This document shows positions 12,901 to 26,103 of a DNA stretch of 64,000 nt, in pieces. Source of the DNA: Xiphias gladius (taxonomy: Eukaryota; Chordata; Actinopteri; Istiophoriformes; Xiphiidae). Position numbers and translations under genes: made by a program. The stretch spans positions 4,525,001 to 4,589,000 of the forward strand of contig NC_053415.1 in NCBI RefSeq assembly GCF_016859285.1. Reading direction: 5' to 3'. Every line of letters starts with the position of its first letter. Position 1 is the stretch's first letter. The notes beneath the pieces are model-generated. The model was given only the letters and a program-made list of their open reading frames with translations. It was not told the DNA's origin and did not search any database.

Positions 12901-15900
12901 GAAAAAAAAAAAAAAAAGGGTCAACTACCAACGCATATGAACAAATAATTTTTATTTTTTTAAATTTATTTATTTATTTTTTCCTACATACACAATCTGG
13001 AGCTATATACAGATATTGAATGAGCTTAATGTAGTACCTGAGCAATGCATTGATGGGCACCTTCTTCCACGGGATGCTCTGCCTCAGCATGTCATTGGAG
13101 AAGGAGGGAAGGCTGAAGAGTGACTGCAGGATGGCATTCATGTAGCAAGTGTTGCCCAGGTTGGAAAATCTTGAATATACAAGTAAAAAAAAAAAAATAA
13201 ATAATTGCAGATTAAATGGAATCCTATCAGAGTACATGCACAGTCCAAGAGTCCACAAAATACCCCTCCCCAAAACACACTGTATGATTTTCATTATCCA
13301 ACTGAGTCAAGGTAAATCCAATAAATCAAAACCGCAATACTCTCTTCAAATTTAATGGAGTCCATCTGGTTTATTCTTACCCTTGCAGTGGTGGCTGAGG
13401 CTGTGCCAGAGTGGAGGGCCTCTGCTTGTTCCATCCGCCATAGTCCAGAGAGGGACGTACCTTCTTGAAGGGAGTTGAGTGATTGGGCAGCATGAGGCTT
13501 CTCTTGGCTGTGGTGGTCTGTGCTGTACTGGATGGCCTGTGGGGATTTTAGAGCAGAAGAGGTATCAATGACTGTCTTAACAGCGATTTGCTGACCCCCT
13601 TATTTTGCATTTTAATGGTGATAGCTTGTGCATTTTAGCTCAACACTAAAGAAGTTTACCTGTCCAGAAAGGAATGGCTCTGGGTGTAGTCTTTAGTCAC
13701 AGATCGACTGCCATAGAATGACGATGGCTGAAGGGGAGTTGAACCAAGTGGAGCTGATGGAAGTGGAAAAAAGTGGGGTGACACACAAGTCGGTTAAAAG
13801 CCTCAAAATGTGCATATGGTAGCTACAACATTGCTGTAAATCTCCCGAGATTAGGCAGGTAAATTTAACAAGCAAGATGGATTTCTCCTGATTCTAGTAA
13901 ATCTGAGTCAACATAGCAACACAAAACTACACACAATTTAAAACAATAAAACAAGATGAAGGTAAAGGGTGTTAAGTCATATGAATACACAACTAATTAA
14001 AAGACATAACCAGCCATATATTCAGTAGATGGTGTGGCTGCTGAGCTGTGGGCATAGACGTTTACCTGAGCTCCTGTTCTCCTCTGTCTGCTTCAGCTTC
14101 TCTTTGCAGCTCATTAGAAATTTCCTGGATGGGTCAGAAGTGGCCTTGTTGTTGCTACAAAAAAAAAAAAAAAATGCTATCTGACTGTGGAAACGCATGA
14201 CTTAAAATGAACTTAAGACACAATACATTTTTTGTCGGCACGTTTATCAACAATCGAAAGTTTTCCATTTTAGCCAGTGACAGCCATTACGCATATACAG
14301 TAAATGCTGCCAGTTACACTACTGTATTAGTTATTAAATAACTAATAACAGTGTAAAACAATATATTAGTATAATATATTATAATTTAACTGGTATTTGT
14401 CTTACCATCAGATTAGCAAAAACATAAAAAGCCTAGCCAAGGATTCTGAAAAAAAGGCTGCATAAATCCATTCTATGTATACCCAAGCACTACTACAATT
14501 CAGTCCAGGCAGTGAAGTGTGTTGCTTTTACCTTGAGGAGTCATTTTCCTTGGGATAGTCTTCAGTTAGGTCACTTTCAGAATTAAGGAGCCTCTTTCTC
14601 TTCTCGCTTCTGAAAAACAATTTGTGAGAACAATTTGTCACAAACCTGAACTGACCATTCCTAAATTACGAAATAATACGGTTGAGGTTTGAATTTCTGC
14701 TGTTTGACATTTGCTGACCAAGTACTTATCAGTGGAGAGACAAATTAATAATAACTCACGTCTCACCTCGTCAAAAAAAACACACATTATTGTCATACGT
14801 ATAAGTTTTGAGATTTTAGGAAGCTGACCTTTATTTCATTATAAGTGGTTGGTCATCAAACACTACATTCTGGTTATATAAAGAATTCCTGGATACTAAA
14901 TCACCTAGCATTTTGGATAAAATTATTACCTTCCATTACATATATTTCATAAATAAAAATGATTACCTTCAAATGGAGTTCATGCTGGGCATCATTACTC
15001 CAGCTTACAATTAAATATGATCAAATTGTTCCCAAGACATAACCTGCATAGCAGTTGCAACATCATACCTGTTCTCGGAGTGTCCAGTGCGAGTGGGAGT
15101 GGAGGCTGCTCTGCTTGGACTGCCCAGAGGCTTCCGTGGTGTTGTGTCCTCCCGACTTTCTGCACTCTGTCGCCTTGGTGTTGTCTGGAAGATGTTAGGA
15201 GTCTGCATATATAAGTCAAACATAAGTTCATCTAAATACTTTTAAGTTCAAAATGTAGTTTTGCGTTGTTGCTCACTTGTCTCTCTCCTGATGGACTGGT
15301 CTCATTTTTCACAGAGCGGTTCCCAAGCACACTGAAGTTTGCACTTCCATGGGATGATTTTAAAACTGCAAAAATAGGAAAGAATAAGAACTCAGGACAA
15401 AGAATGTGAAAAAAAAAAAAAAATTCTTGAGCAATTCATCCTGGGATTCCCCTTCTCATTAAACACCACCATATTTAGCTTTTAGCTTTCACAGCCTGTA
15501 TCTACCTCAGAGACACTGACCCAGATTTATTGTATGCTTATTTCACCACAAAAGCTAGTTTATTGTATTGTTTTTGTAAATACAAAATTCAACAGGAAAT
15601 AATGATGGGTAGTTGAGAATTACAAACAGTTACATCTTTGAACTGCTGTTATTTTAATATTTTCTTCACTGTTTGTCAACCAAAACACAGACATTGTGAT
15701 GCAATTCCTTTTTTTAAAAAGCCAAGTTATATATTATATAGTACTCTAATTTATTTGTGCTTGTAAGTAGAGGCCTGCTGTCCCTAAATATAAAGTAGGC
15801 CCTGTTGGTAACTGGTGGAATGAGAGTATAATTAAATTATGGTGTCACAGCTGGGAGGGTAAAACCCTGCCTCAGGAGTTAGCAGGAAATAAGGAAATCA

Positions 15901-18900
15901 TGATCAAAGTCATTTTAATCGGTCCTAGCCATTCCTGCATGAGGTCAGGATCTATCATTATTTGCTTGCCCATTACCTTTAGACCTACCCATGTTCTTTA
16001 AGAAGATCTATATCAAAATGGAAGGTAAATACATATAATCAAGAGCATGTCTGTCCAGACTCATATACCATTAATATACAGTTAGGTCCATAAGTATTTG
16101 GACAGTGGCAATTTTTTGTAATGTTGCCTCTGTACACCACCGCAACGGATTTGAAATGAAGCCATCAATATGTGATTTAAGTGTAGACTTTCAGTGTTAG
16201 TGGTTTGCACCTTGTGATAAACCCTCTGTATTAACAGTCATAAGGGGGTCTCTTGATTGTAGACAATGATATGCCTACCTCCTTGAGAGTGTTCTTGACC
16301 TGGCTAGATGTTGTGAAGGGTTTTCTCTTCACCATGGAAAGAATTCTGCGATCATCCACTTTATTTGTCTTCCGTGGTTTTCAGGCCTCTGGTGTTGCTG
16401 AGGTTAACAGTACATTCCTTTTCTTTAAGTATGTACAAAATTGTTGATTTGGCCACTCGTGTAGTTCCTGCCATTTGTTTGATAGGTTTGCTTTGTTTTT
16501 TCAGCCTAATGATGGCCTCCTTCATTTGCGTCCACACCTCTTTGGAGCACATATTGATAGTTCCCATGAACAGTTACCAAATGCAAATTCAACACTTAGA
16601 ATCAACTCCAACTTTTATCTGCTTAGTATGTCATGAAACAATGAGGGAATAGGCCACACCTGGCCATGAAACTGATTTTTAGTCAATTGTCCAATTACTT
16701 TTGAGCCTCTGAAAATGAAATAAAAATGGCTGTAATTCCTAAATGTTTAATGTAATATTTTTGTTAAACAACTTGAATTAAAGATGAAAGTCTATACTTC
16801 AGTCACAACTTGATGGTTCGTTTCAAATCCACTGTGGTGGTGTACAGAGGCAAACTTACAAAAATGGTGTCACTGTCCAAATACTTCTGTACCTAACTAT
16901 GTCACGGTGTAGTTGACCTTTGACCTTTTGGATATAAAAGGTCATCACCTCATCATTTATTCTATTAGACATTTGTGTGAAATTTTGCCATAATTAGTGT
17001 ATGACTTGTTGAGTTATACTTTTATTTATGAGGTCACAGTGGCCCTTGACAACCAAATTCTAATCAGTTCGTCCTTGAGTCCAAGTGGACGTTTGTGCCA
17101 AATTTGAGGAAATTCCCTTCGAGGCAATCCTGAGATATCGTGTTTACGATAATGGGACAGACAGATGGACCAGCTGAAAATATAATTGTCTTCAGCTTGG
17201 ATACATAAAAACACATAAAAACACAAAACAGTGTGGAGATAAATCAGAATGAAGTGCAACATTATGAAAATTACTTGCGTGTTTCCTTCTCACCTGCCCA
17301 TTGTTTATCTAAGGCTTTGTTAAATTCACTAACCATTTCATTTCAAATGAAACAAAAACATAGGCATCAATGCTTAACATCCAAATATGTGGCAGTATAT
17401 ATGTGCAGGTATATGTCCTGACAAATTCTGAAATTGTGCAAATCTGTACCAGTTCAACATTAACTAGAAAAATATAATTAAAGCAAAGCTGTAACTAAAA
17501 ATAAAAACTTCATACTCTGCACAATCATCAGTGGAAAGGCTAATCAATGATTGTATGCATCACAAATATGAATCACATTCCACTGGTTTTTCCATCTTTA
17601 ACCTTTCACCTTTATCATGTTGTGAACCATGAACAAATCTTTGCAAATATTTAAAATGAGCACTGGTGTAATTACTTGGCTTTCCTTGCTTCAGCTTTTC
17701 CAGGTATTCTTTAGTCTTCTGAAGCAAAGTCGGGGGCATCTTATCCAAGGTGATGACACTGTTGTCCTTCAAAGTCAGCATGATTCGATTCAGATTCTGG
17801 TAAATGTTCTTGACATTCTGGTTAAGCTAAAGACAAGAAAACAATTCAAGAAAGTCAAATTTCATTCCATTTTAGGATTGTGGTTTTATTTATTTACTTT
17901 TAAAACATATTTTTGCTACAAATATTTACAAAAAAATACCTCATTAGCTAATTGGTGTTATACAGAAATTACTTTGCTTGGATTTGAACTAATAATTACT
18001 TGACCAAGTTACTTACTTACTACCAAACTATTACATTTTTGCAAAACTTTTTCCTCCCAAGACATTCATGACTTTGAGAATTGAAAATGAACAGAGATGG
18101 GGGGAAACTGATCGGCGACCAAGTGAAAAAGATCCAGGATCAGCTCAGACTGGACTTGATCCTGGTCCAGACACAAACCCACGTTTTCACATTCACATTT
18201 TATGTGCCTTAGGTCAACTGATCTCCTAGAACATGTCAATTGTTTTTCCTTCTTCAAATTTTGCACTGCTCTGTATGTCTTAAAACCTCATGCTCTGTAG
18301 ACTTGAAAGGCAGTTGTTGTCAGAACACCCACAGAAACATGTCAAACCACTCCTAGAGCAGCAGGGTCCACCTCTCCACTGTCTGTCCATTTGCTCAGTA
18401 TGATCTAGATGCTCACATTTTTCCAAGTATAAATAAATAAATAGCTTTTCTTTCAATCCTTACACACGACCCTTTATCTTGTGAGCAAGTGTGTGTTGGT
18501 TTGCTCATGTTAGGGTGGCCGCCCACCTGCCAACTCATTAGCTAACATGACAAACCTGCCTATAGCTCATTCAGATGTTCTGAATTTCTACTGTAGTTTG
18601 ATGACTGGCTCCCATTCAATTTGCTCAGTTTACTACCTTTAAAAAAAAAACCCACCAGATTCAAACCAACAAATTATTTAATTTATAGGACTCGTATCAT
18701 CAGTTGCCAGTTACTGAACTAGGACAGAGCAGTGCTCCTAAACAGTTTAACAGCAGGAGTTAGGGACGTGTTCTGATACACTTTTGATTCCCTTGAAGTG
18801 AGGTTAACATAGGTCTTTTCCACTATGTGTTACTAATAACATTGATGAGCCAGCATGCACAATAGCAAGACCCAGAAATCAAACCAGCTAAATGGAATAT

Positions 18901-19831
18901 AGCTATCACTATTTTTTAGTAGTTGCACCCGTACTTTTCCAAAATAGGAAAAGTACAGGTGCGACTTCTCTAACTGTGACCTGCCAAAATATCTTCGGGG
19001 AAAAGGACATATTGTAAACAATGGGACAATGTTTACTTTAAGATCCTATAGATTTGCCTAATGGTAAAGATTTTGCTACTCCAGGCAACAAATCTGCAAG
19101 ATCCCTTATCACACATAAGGCCTACATAAAGTTCTCTTTTTTGCAACCCCATTCCATAAACATGTAGCACTTTGTAACTGTTTGTTTTACTTTTCTGTGA
19201 AAATTAAATAATAAAAATCAGTGAGACAAATAATTGTTGATGTATGTGATGCATTAGTTGTATATTTTGGTATGATCATATTTCAAATAAGATTGTTGTC
19301 TAGAAACATGGCTCAATTCATAGTCAATGTGTGTTTTTTTATGCAATCGTTGAATTCAATTTGGGGACTCATAAAAAAAAAATAAAAATAAATAATTTGT
19401 CAATCATTTGAGCTCACAGTCCTCAGACATTCATTTTGGTAAAATTCATAACTCATCTTTCATTATTGTTGACACTTGGAAAAAAAAAAATTGTGTGGAG
19501 CATCTAGTTTGTTTTTTTTTGGTGTGTTTCTAACTAAAGGTCTATTTTATATCTTTGTATATTTCTCACTATTCCTACTGCAAATGCCTTGGAATCCCTT
19601 GTCTTCGCAATTGCACCCAAGACTGAATAAGTACAAACCAAACAAACCCAACAATACCTGGAAAGTTTTGGAAGCTCCGCCACAGTTGAACCGTAGACAG
19701 AGGTTGACTTTGTTGTCCTTTTCCAGAATCTCAAATGTTCCTTCTTTCCATCTGGTGGTGCCCAGGTCTATGCTGGTAAAGCGGATCTTAATAGCACCAC
19801 CGCTGGAGAGTTTGGGCACTATGGTTGCCAT
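6919..19831 (-). CDS. usp37: ubiquitin-specific protease 37
   Basis: USP37 is a cysteine deubiquitinase that stabilises cell-cycle proteins such as cyclin A. The 23 coding exons, 5' to 3', are: 19658-19831, 17676-17826, 15277-15365, 15069-15202, 14532-14609, 14066-14154, 13660-13753, 13381-13536, 13038-13169, 12681-12804, 12111-12358, 11855-11972, 11608-11687, 11184-11348, 10903-10956, 10479-10626, 10175-10394, 9656-9822, 9198-9258, 8707-8822, 8129-8198, 7287-7425 and 6919-7006. They sum to 964 residues (human 979). An N-terminal PH-like domain covers about 1-110. The catalytic Cys is residue 330 in GNTCYMNA and the catalytic His is residue 891 in GHYISDVYD. Three ubiquitin-interacting motifs interrupt the catalytic domain, near 693-706, 789-807 and 808-829. 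A Cys box C-x2-C is in the 11608 exon. All key residues are present. It is head to head with cnot9, as in human 2q35. Confidence 0.97.
12003..12055 (+). repeat. short teleost interspersed repeat core in usp37 intron
   Basis: The stretch around ttggcagatgcttttatcca, followed by aaaccaactataagtg, matches from memory a short core that recurs in very many teleost introns and spacers (usual form ggcagacgcttttatccaaagcgacttac). It lies in the usp37 intron between the 11855 and 12111 exons. Its superfamily is not settled by what is visible here; only the core is kept. Confidence 0.6.
16079..16899 (-). mobile_element. Tc1-like DNA transposon, internally deleted
   Basis: The left end begins CAGTTAGGTCCATAAGTATT just after a TA. 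The right end is its inverted copy, reading CAAATACTTCTGTACCTAAC, with a decayed tip. The inverted repeats extend about 120 bp inward on both sides and include the shared segments around tgtacaccac and ggatttgaaa. The 820-bp element is too short for an intact transposase of about 340 residues. The interior encodes only the DNA-binding N-terminus on the minus strand. It sits in usp37 intron 2. Long terminal repeats, a TA flank and a helix-turn-helix transposase all fit Tc1/mariner. Confidence 0.9.
16361..16567 (-). pseudogene. Tc1-like transposase N-terminal fragment
   Basis: The open frame begins MGTINMCSKEVWTQMKEAI and continues with a helix-turn-helix typical of Tc1 transposases (KQMAGTTRVAKSTILYI). 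It then runs out of frame: after residue 68 the homologous sequence goes on with stops. The recognisable homology ends soon after, at the sequence matching ...LKEVGISLS. The catalytic DDE domain is missing, so the fragment cannot transpose by itself. Confidence 0.85.
16905..17190 (+). repeat. interspersed teleost repeat next to the Tc1 element
   Basis: The sequence around ccaaattctaatcagttcgt, cttgagtccaagtggacgtt and gacagacagatggaccagct matches from memory a repeat common in fish spacers. It is directly adjacent to the right end of the Tc1-like element. I recognise the family but cannot assign a class. No coding capacity is seen. Confidence 0.65.
18812..19008 (-). mobile_element. MITE with internal hairpin, copy 1 (usp37 intron 1)
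   Basis: This copy is read on the minus strand. Its ends (ggtcttttccac on the left, ggggaaaaggac on the right) are degenerate inverted repeats. The core, read on minus as attccatttagctg followed by a tgtgcatgc segment, is shared with the copy at 53021-53225. A near-perfect hairpin lies at 18921-18966, with 20-bp arms (agttgcacccgtacttttcc), 2 mismatches and a 6-base loop. Length is close to that of copy 2 (197 against 205 bp). Confidence 0.65.
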
Positions 19832-21473
19832 GGCTTACTATCCAGTTGGTGCACTTTGGAGGATGGGACTTGTGAACGAACAAATCCTGAATAAGAGAAA
19901 TTCTATTAACTGTGTCAAAACAACCACAGCAATGTCCAGCCTACATAGAGTAGATTATAACGACTATTCTTTAACCGTATCAGTGTGTCTGAATACCACA
20001 ACTTACTAAACAGTTAGTTTAATTCAGTTATTAAGCAGTCAGGCACGAATTGTCATCACTGTCATTGCTCCATACATAATTAGCTAATGCGCTCAATGAT
20101 AAAGATCCCTGATTAGAAAGCAATCATTAAAACTAATATTACTCGGCTACTTAAAACACACGACACTTACAGTTTGCTAACTTTAACGGTAACAGGACTA
20201 TTGCACACCATTTCAAAGTTTACGTTACTCAGCTAATAAAACCAAGAAACATAAATAGGTAGCTCACGTTGTCCAAACCTTTACTACTGAGCGCTTGTTG
20301 AACGTCACAACAAACTCAAAGTCAACCAAAAGCAACGTAACACATCAGCTAACGGCACGCGGGTCATTGTAACATAAATAATACGCTCGCAGCACAATTT
20401 TGACAAACAGGAATTGATGTTTTACGAAGCGGTGAAACTCACGCCGCCTATGTGAGCTGGCTAACTGTTCCATTAACAGCTAATGTAGCCTGTGTTTGCA
20501 TTAGACATCAAACTAGCCCAATGGCCAATCTATATCGCGGCAGCCAAGATGAGCGAATGTGCACAAAACATTAAGACGAGCGTTTATAACTTCTAGCTAG
20601 GTTAACGTTATTCTGACAAGACACTCAGTCACAAATATGTGCAAAACCAGCAAAGTTACGAGGAGTTAGTCAGGGTGACACTACACCCGAGCTGAATGTC
20701 TGAGATGCAGGTAATGTCGTACCCTCCTCTACAGGCGTTGAATGGATGGAGAAGGCCGACATTAGCAAGTCGGCTAGCAAGCTAGCGGGAGCTAGCTAAC
20801 TGGCTAATTTGCCTGATTGTAAATTGGTGATGAAACAGTATCACAGTTTGATTACATCGTCGTTTTTTTTTTACCTGTCGATGATATGTACCCGTCTTGA
20901 CACTTTGAAATTACAGTATCGTTTTCGTAGGTCCTCCTAGAGCAGAAAGTTTGTTTTGCCGGCGTTCACCTGCTCCCCAATATGTGTGTTGTTGACACTG
21001 TACCCATACACGACGCCTTGCAACACTGCGCGATGATGGCGGGAATGTGAAAATTTACAACGGAAATGAACACCGAGAGTACGTCCTACCCTCCTCTCGC
21101 GATATTTCAGATATTCGTATCAAGATTTCTTCCATTGTCTAACAAAAAAAAAAAAAAGACGCTGCTGCATTATATTATTTAATCAATAACATATAGTTTT
21201 GAGCTCGAGAAGGTGATAACGATACACGTAAATGAGAACTGTTTTTGTTATCGTGTTATCGCAACGAAGATATGTTGCTGGTAATGTTGATTCACGCGCG
21301 TACTGGATTCCATTTGTCAAGACATTTAGCAGCTAGCTTGGGCTAGCTGTCCGTACCGTGTGTTAGTTACGCCAACTTTGTTTCATTGCAGCCGCATTAG
21401 TTTACCTCTACGCCACACTTCAAACGATACAGTAGTTCTAAATACACCGTGGGACCAGTAAGAGCCTCAGAGA
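19832..21473. promoter_or_regulatory. shared upstream region of usp37 and cnot9
   Basis: Two divergent genes start on either side, so 5'UTRs and promoters of both lie here. A strong minus-strand donor at about 20872 (GTAAAA after GACAG) suggests a non-coding usp37 first exon at about 20873-20950, leaving a core promoter of roughly 21000-21450. That core has a TCTCGCGA element at 21095-21102, a motif typical of TATA-less housekeeping promoters. No TATA box is evident. The positions of the start points are inferred. Confidence 0.55.
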
Positions 21474-24400
21474 ATGCTGGCGACGGGAGCAGTGAGTATC
21501 TAAAAATCAGCGTAACTTACGCCGTTGTTGCGGTACCAACCATCTTAACATACATTTCCCTCTCTTATTTCTCCTTAAGTTGGTTTAAGGCTGTTAAATA
21601 CCATCTTACTCAACAGTATTTGACAGTACCATATATCGTTGTTTCATTCTGTATCATGTTCCAACTCTTAATGTAAGTCTCTCAGGTCATCTACATGAAT
21701 TTATTCATATATCCCCCAAATTTCTCGTCATATTTGTTCTCTTTTGAAACTTGGGGATCTCCAACAGAGCTTAAAATAAATTATCAGTGTTTGGCATCAG
21801 GGTTTGTAATGGCTGGACCGCTGTCTAAGTAGAAAATTGACACGTTGGCTGGGACCTAATTAGTTATACACCCAATTATAATTATAGTTAGAACCAGTCA
21901 GTAAAACTGCCAATCCTAAAAAGCTGTTCGCTGCTTTAATATCAGATATGATATTTTCGAATACCTTGATGTCATTTATGTGATGCCATATTGTGGGTCT
22001 AGCTGTGATTTCACAAAATATGTATGTAACATTGTTTTGATAAGCAAAATTGCAGATAGTCTTTTCTCATACCATCATGTTGATATAAAGTACACATCCA
22101 AGGTTTAATTGGATGGCAATGATGAACGCATTTATCGAGTATTTGACCTTTTTATTTTACAGGCTGTAACTAATGTCACAGCCCTGGCCCAGGTGGACCG
22201 GGAGAAGATCTACCAATGGATCAATGAATTGTCCAGCCCAGAAACCAGAGAAAATGCCTTGCTGGAACTAAGCAAGAAACGTGAATCTGTGCCAGACCTT
22301 GCTCCGATGCTCTGGCACTCTTGTGGCACCATTGCTGCTCTGTTGCAAGTATGGCCCATGTCCCATCCATAACTGTGTAAAATCTCTTTGGTTATTATTG
22401 GTGTGTGTTCATTCACTGTTATGTGGCCTTGATTATAAGTTTAACTGCTTTCATTCCCTAACTGTTTTTTTTAATTGTTTTTTTTATTAGGAGATAGTGA
22501 ACATCTATCCATCTATAAATCCACCCACACTTACAGCTCACCAGTCTAACAGGGTGTGCAACGCCCTGGCACTTCTGCAGTGCGTCGCCTCGCACCCTGA
22601 GACACGGTAATGAGGAGTTCAGTATAATTGAAAATTGCAGCGATTTTTGTAAATTACTTGTTTCTTGTACTGCTAGTAATGGCATACTGTCTTCAGAAGC
22701 TTTAACGATGTAATGCCCTAAAAAAGTTGTACTGTAGCTACTTAAATGACCAGTGTGTGTGATTTAGTGCGATCTATGTTTTCATCACTGTATAATCCCC
22801 TGAAACTAAGAATCGGGTTTTCGTTAGTTTAGAATGAGCCCTTCATATCTACATAGGGAGTGAGTCCACTTCCACGGAGCCCGCCATGTTGCACCGCCAT
22901 GTTTCTACAGTAGCCCAGAACAGACAAATCAAACACTGGCTCTAGAGAGGGCCTTTCGTGTTTTTTACGTTACCTGAAGGCCACCGTAGGTTCTCCTACA
23001 CGCTTGGGGGGGGGGGTATTCAGTTAGTTGCAATCTGAAACATCATCGCTAGATGTCACTAAATCCCACACACTGGTCCTCTTAATGTACAGGACAGAAG
23101 AATTTCTTTCAACTACACCTGACATAATTTGCTCTGAACTTGTTGAAATGTCAGGAAATGGATTCATTTATAATTCAGAATCATTCAAATAGTCACTGGC
23201 AAAAAAAGTTGTATAAGAGTATTATTTTTCAGTGAATTTTAAGGTAATGGCTGTAAACTGACCATGAAGCTATTTTGCATCTCCAGTTCAATTGTAACTG
23301 GAATTGTTTTCTTAACTTTATACTCCTTTATCAGACATGACACATTATCAGCGCTTATTATAAGAATGTTTGTCTTTTTATTGACAGGGGAATATGGCTT
23401 ACATCTGAGAGCCCAGGCTTTAATCCCTGCTCGTTGTGAAGTTAGTTGCTTGTAATGTTAAAGAGACATTCTGCTTTCTTCATTGTTCAGGCTAATCAGC
23501 AAAAGCACAAAGTTATAAAAGTAATCTTAGAGTTTACATTTGATATTTACTGTGTTATGGAAGTTAGGTCACGTTGATTAAAGTGCTTTTCATTCTTTGT
23601 TCCTCACCAGGTCTGCTTTTCTTGCTGCTCACATCCCACTTTTCCTTTATCCTTTTCTGCACACTGTGAGCAAAACACGGCCGTTTGAGTACCTTCGACT
23701 CACCAGCCTTGGAGTTATAGGTAAACTCGACTCATACTTAGGGGTCTTATTTCCTGAATAAGCATTATTTACACAAAACAGTGTCTTCATGATTCTCAAC
23801 AAGATGCCTTTTTGTATTTACTGCAGGTGCCTTGGTCAAAACAGATGAACAAGAAGTGATTAACTTCCTCCTCACCACTGAAATCATCCCACTGTGTCTC
23901 CGTATCATGGAATCAGGCAGTGAACTCTCTAAGACGGTACTTAATTATTACACCTGCTCTTCAAACACTCCTTTATACAGACATATACCCTAACTTAAAT
24001 GATGACTTTTCTTATATTCATTAAAAACATGTCCGTCCACAACATTTTCTCCTTCTTTCCCTCTTCACCAATAAGCTAAACTGTTTTACACTGTGTTACA
24101 CATCTCAATTGGTTTCCTCTTTACCAAAAAAAAAGAGTTTTTATACCAGTCATTTTCTCCCAGCCTGCTGCTTTTCATGGAACAGGAATATTGTACAGTC
24201 CACCATTCCTCACTTTGTTTTGTTTGGCAGGTTGCTACTTTCATACTACAGAAGATTCTGTTGGATGACACAGGGCTCGCCTACATATGTCAGACTTATG
24301 AGCGTTTCTCCCATGTGGCCATGATCCTTGTAAGTGTCCCTTGAGAAACAGAAGAATTTGCCCTCCTACTATCTCTGCACAGTGTGACACTTGGCATCGA

Positions 24401-26103
24401 AAGACGTTCTGTCAATATGTCATCTCCATCCTTTTTCTTTGCAGGGCAAAATGGTGTTGCAGCTCTCGAAAGAACCATCAGCACGTCTGCTGAAGCATGT
24501 TGTTCGCTGCTACCTTCGCCTCTCAGATAATCTCAGGTAGAGCAGTGTTTAACAGATACAGTATACTTGTTTGTGATCACCTGTTTTTAAATTTGCCTCT
24601 TGACAGACTGGTGATTTGTGTAAGATAGTCTTCAGTCCCTCACGACCCTGAAAATTTCAAACCAGAGAATATGACTTTGATCACCAGTAGTTGCCACTGG
24701 GAGGAGACCTGAGCTGTGCCATAAATACAGTGTGTGGTGACTGTTGGTTCAATGGCTGAACTTAATGGTTACCCACAAATTGAAATACTTAGTCAATGAT
24801 CATAAAATTAATTTATTATCATTTTGGTAATGGATTTCCAACGAAGCTCTAAATATTTGGTGGTTAAAGCCTTACAGATACTGAGATAAACTTTCTTTTC
24901 TCCTCTTTATATAATTAGAAAACAAATACTTTTGAAATCTCATTTTACTGCACAATATTGAATAAACTATTGTGTGTCTATCATATAGGGAGCAGTGAAT
25001 AAGTGAACAAGAGAGTGATGGCCTTATATTTAATGGGCAAAGCGGTTGTTGAAAACTGTCACCTAGCAACTAAATTGCTGATGCAGATCAACAGGAGATC
25101 ACATCATACATTTGCTTTTGGGTGGTCATCGCAGCACTTTGTAAGGTCAGGAAAGAAGAAAACCTGAGTTTTTTTAAGAAGTTGGGAAAAGTAGAGGTAA
25201 ACGGCTCAATCATTAATATTCAGTTGAGGAAGGAGAGAAAAACTGACCACAAAAGCAGAGGAGTGTACACAGTCGAACACCAGGCTGGATATAGTTTGAT
25301 AATCAGCAACTGGATATGAATTTTACCCAAAAGAGTCTACATCAGGTTGAAGTTGAAGTCGGTTCTAAGTTATATATTGACCAGGATTTGGGTTTTAATG
25401 TCAGCAGGTCCATGTTTGTTTCAATGACTGATCAGAGTGTTAGTCTAAAGAAGAACCTCTCCGCTTCTCTAAAACATGCTGCGGATGCTTTCACTGTGTC
25501 ACACAAAGCACGTGGATCTGGTAGCACATTTGCTGTGGGAACCCTCTTATGTTTTATTGAAATTTACAAATGTAATTTATCAGCCTGATAGATAAGATAT
25601 AGTCAATTACAGCTAGTATCCCTTTAAGTATGAATAATGCATATCAGGATAGCACATTGAGTGCCGAGTGTGCTTGAAATAGAGTATAGATTGGTCTTTG
25701 ATAATAAGCCTCCATAAGTAACCATTTTTATCCAAATGATAACTTCTCATGTGTGTAAGTTTTCCCCATGTGTGTGAATGTAATCTAAATATAGGTAGAG
25801 AAGTACAGGCTATTCTTAAAAGGTATAACCCTCGCCATTTGGAGCTGCCGACATGAGAAGCTGTCTGCTTCATAGCAAGATGTTGTTGATAGAGACGTAC
25901 ATTGGTTTGTGACATGTGGCGTTCCTTCTTCCAGAGCCAGAGAAGCCCTGCGTCAGTGTTTGCCAGACCAGCTGAAAGACAGCACCTTTGCCCAGGTGCT
26001 GAAGGACGACACCACCACCAAGCGCTGGCTAGCACAGTTGGTCAAGAACCTGCAGGAGGGCCAAGTCACTGATGCTAGAGGCATCCCATTGGCTCCACAG
26101 TGA
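21474..26103 (+). CDS. cnot9: CCR4-NOT complex subunit 9 (CAF40/RQCD1)
   Basis: CNOT9 is the armadillo-repeat subunit of the CCR4-NOT deadenylase. It binds GW182/TNRC6 and other recruiters. The eight coding exons are 21474-21491, 22163-22348, 22491-22606, 23611-23720, 23827-23936, 24231-24329, 24445-24536 and 25935-26103. They make 299 residues, the same as human. The first coding exon has only six codons (MLATGA), then a GTGAGT donor; this start is the one I know from fish cnot9. The rest is nearly identical to human, including [36 protein letters not shown] and [19 protein letters not shown]. Such conservation is normal for the family. The 3'UTR is about 940 bp, to an AATAAA at 27046. A MITE sits in intron 3. 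Confidence 0.98.
22742..23085 (+). mobile_element. TTAA-flanked MITE (piggyBac-like), complete copy
   Basis: Both ends are flanked by TTAA. The left end reads TTAA, then atgaccagtgtgtgtgattt; the right end, read inward on the minus strand, is TTAA, then gaggaccagtgtgtgggatt. The terminal inverted repeats are therefore about 24 bp with few differences. TTAA is the target site of piggyBac transposons. The 344-bp element has no open frame for a transposase, so it is non-autonomous. A G run near 23007-23016 lies inside. It is in cnot9 intron 3. A second, truncated member begins at 60954. Confidence 0.85.

Noticed and set aside
19476..20009. A 177-residue plus-strand open frame.
   Set aside because: It overlaps usp37 coding exon 1 in antisense, starts in AT-rich intron and has no family motif.
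25613..26035. A 140-residue minus-strand frame across the cnot9 last exon.
   Set aside because: It is antisense to the highly conserved last cnot9 exon and is explained as a shadow.
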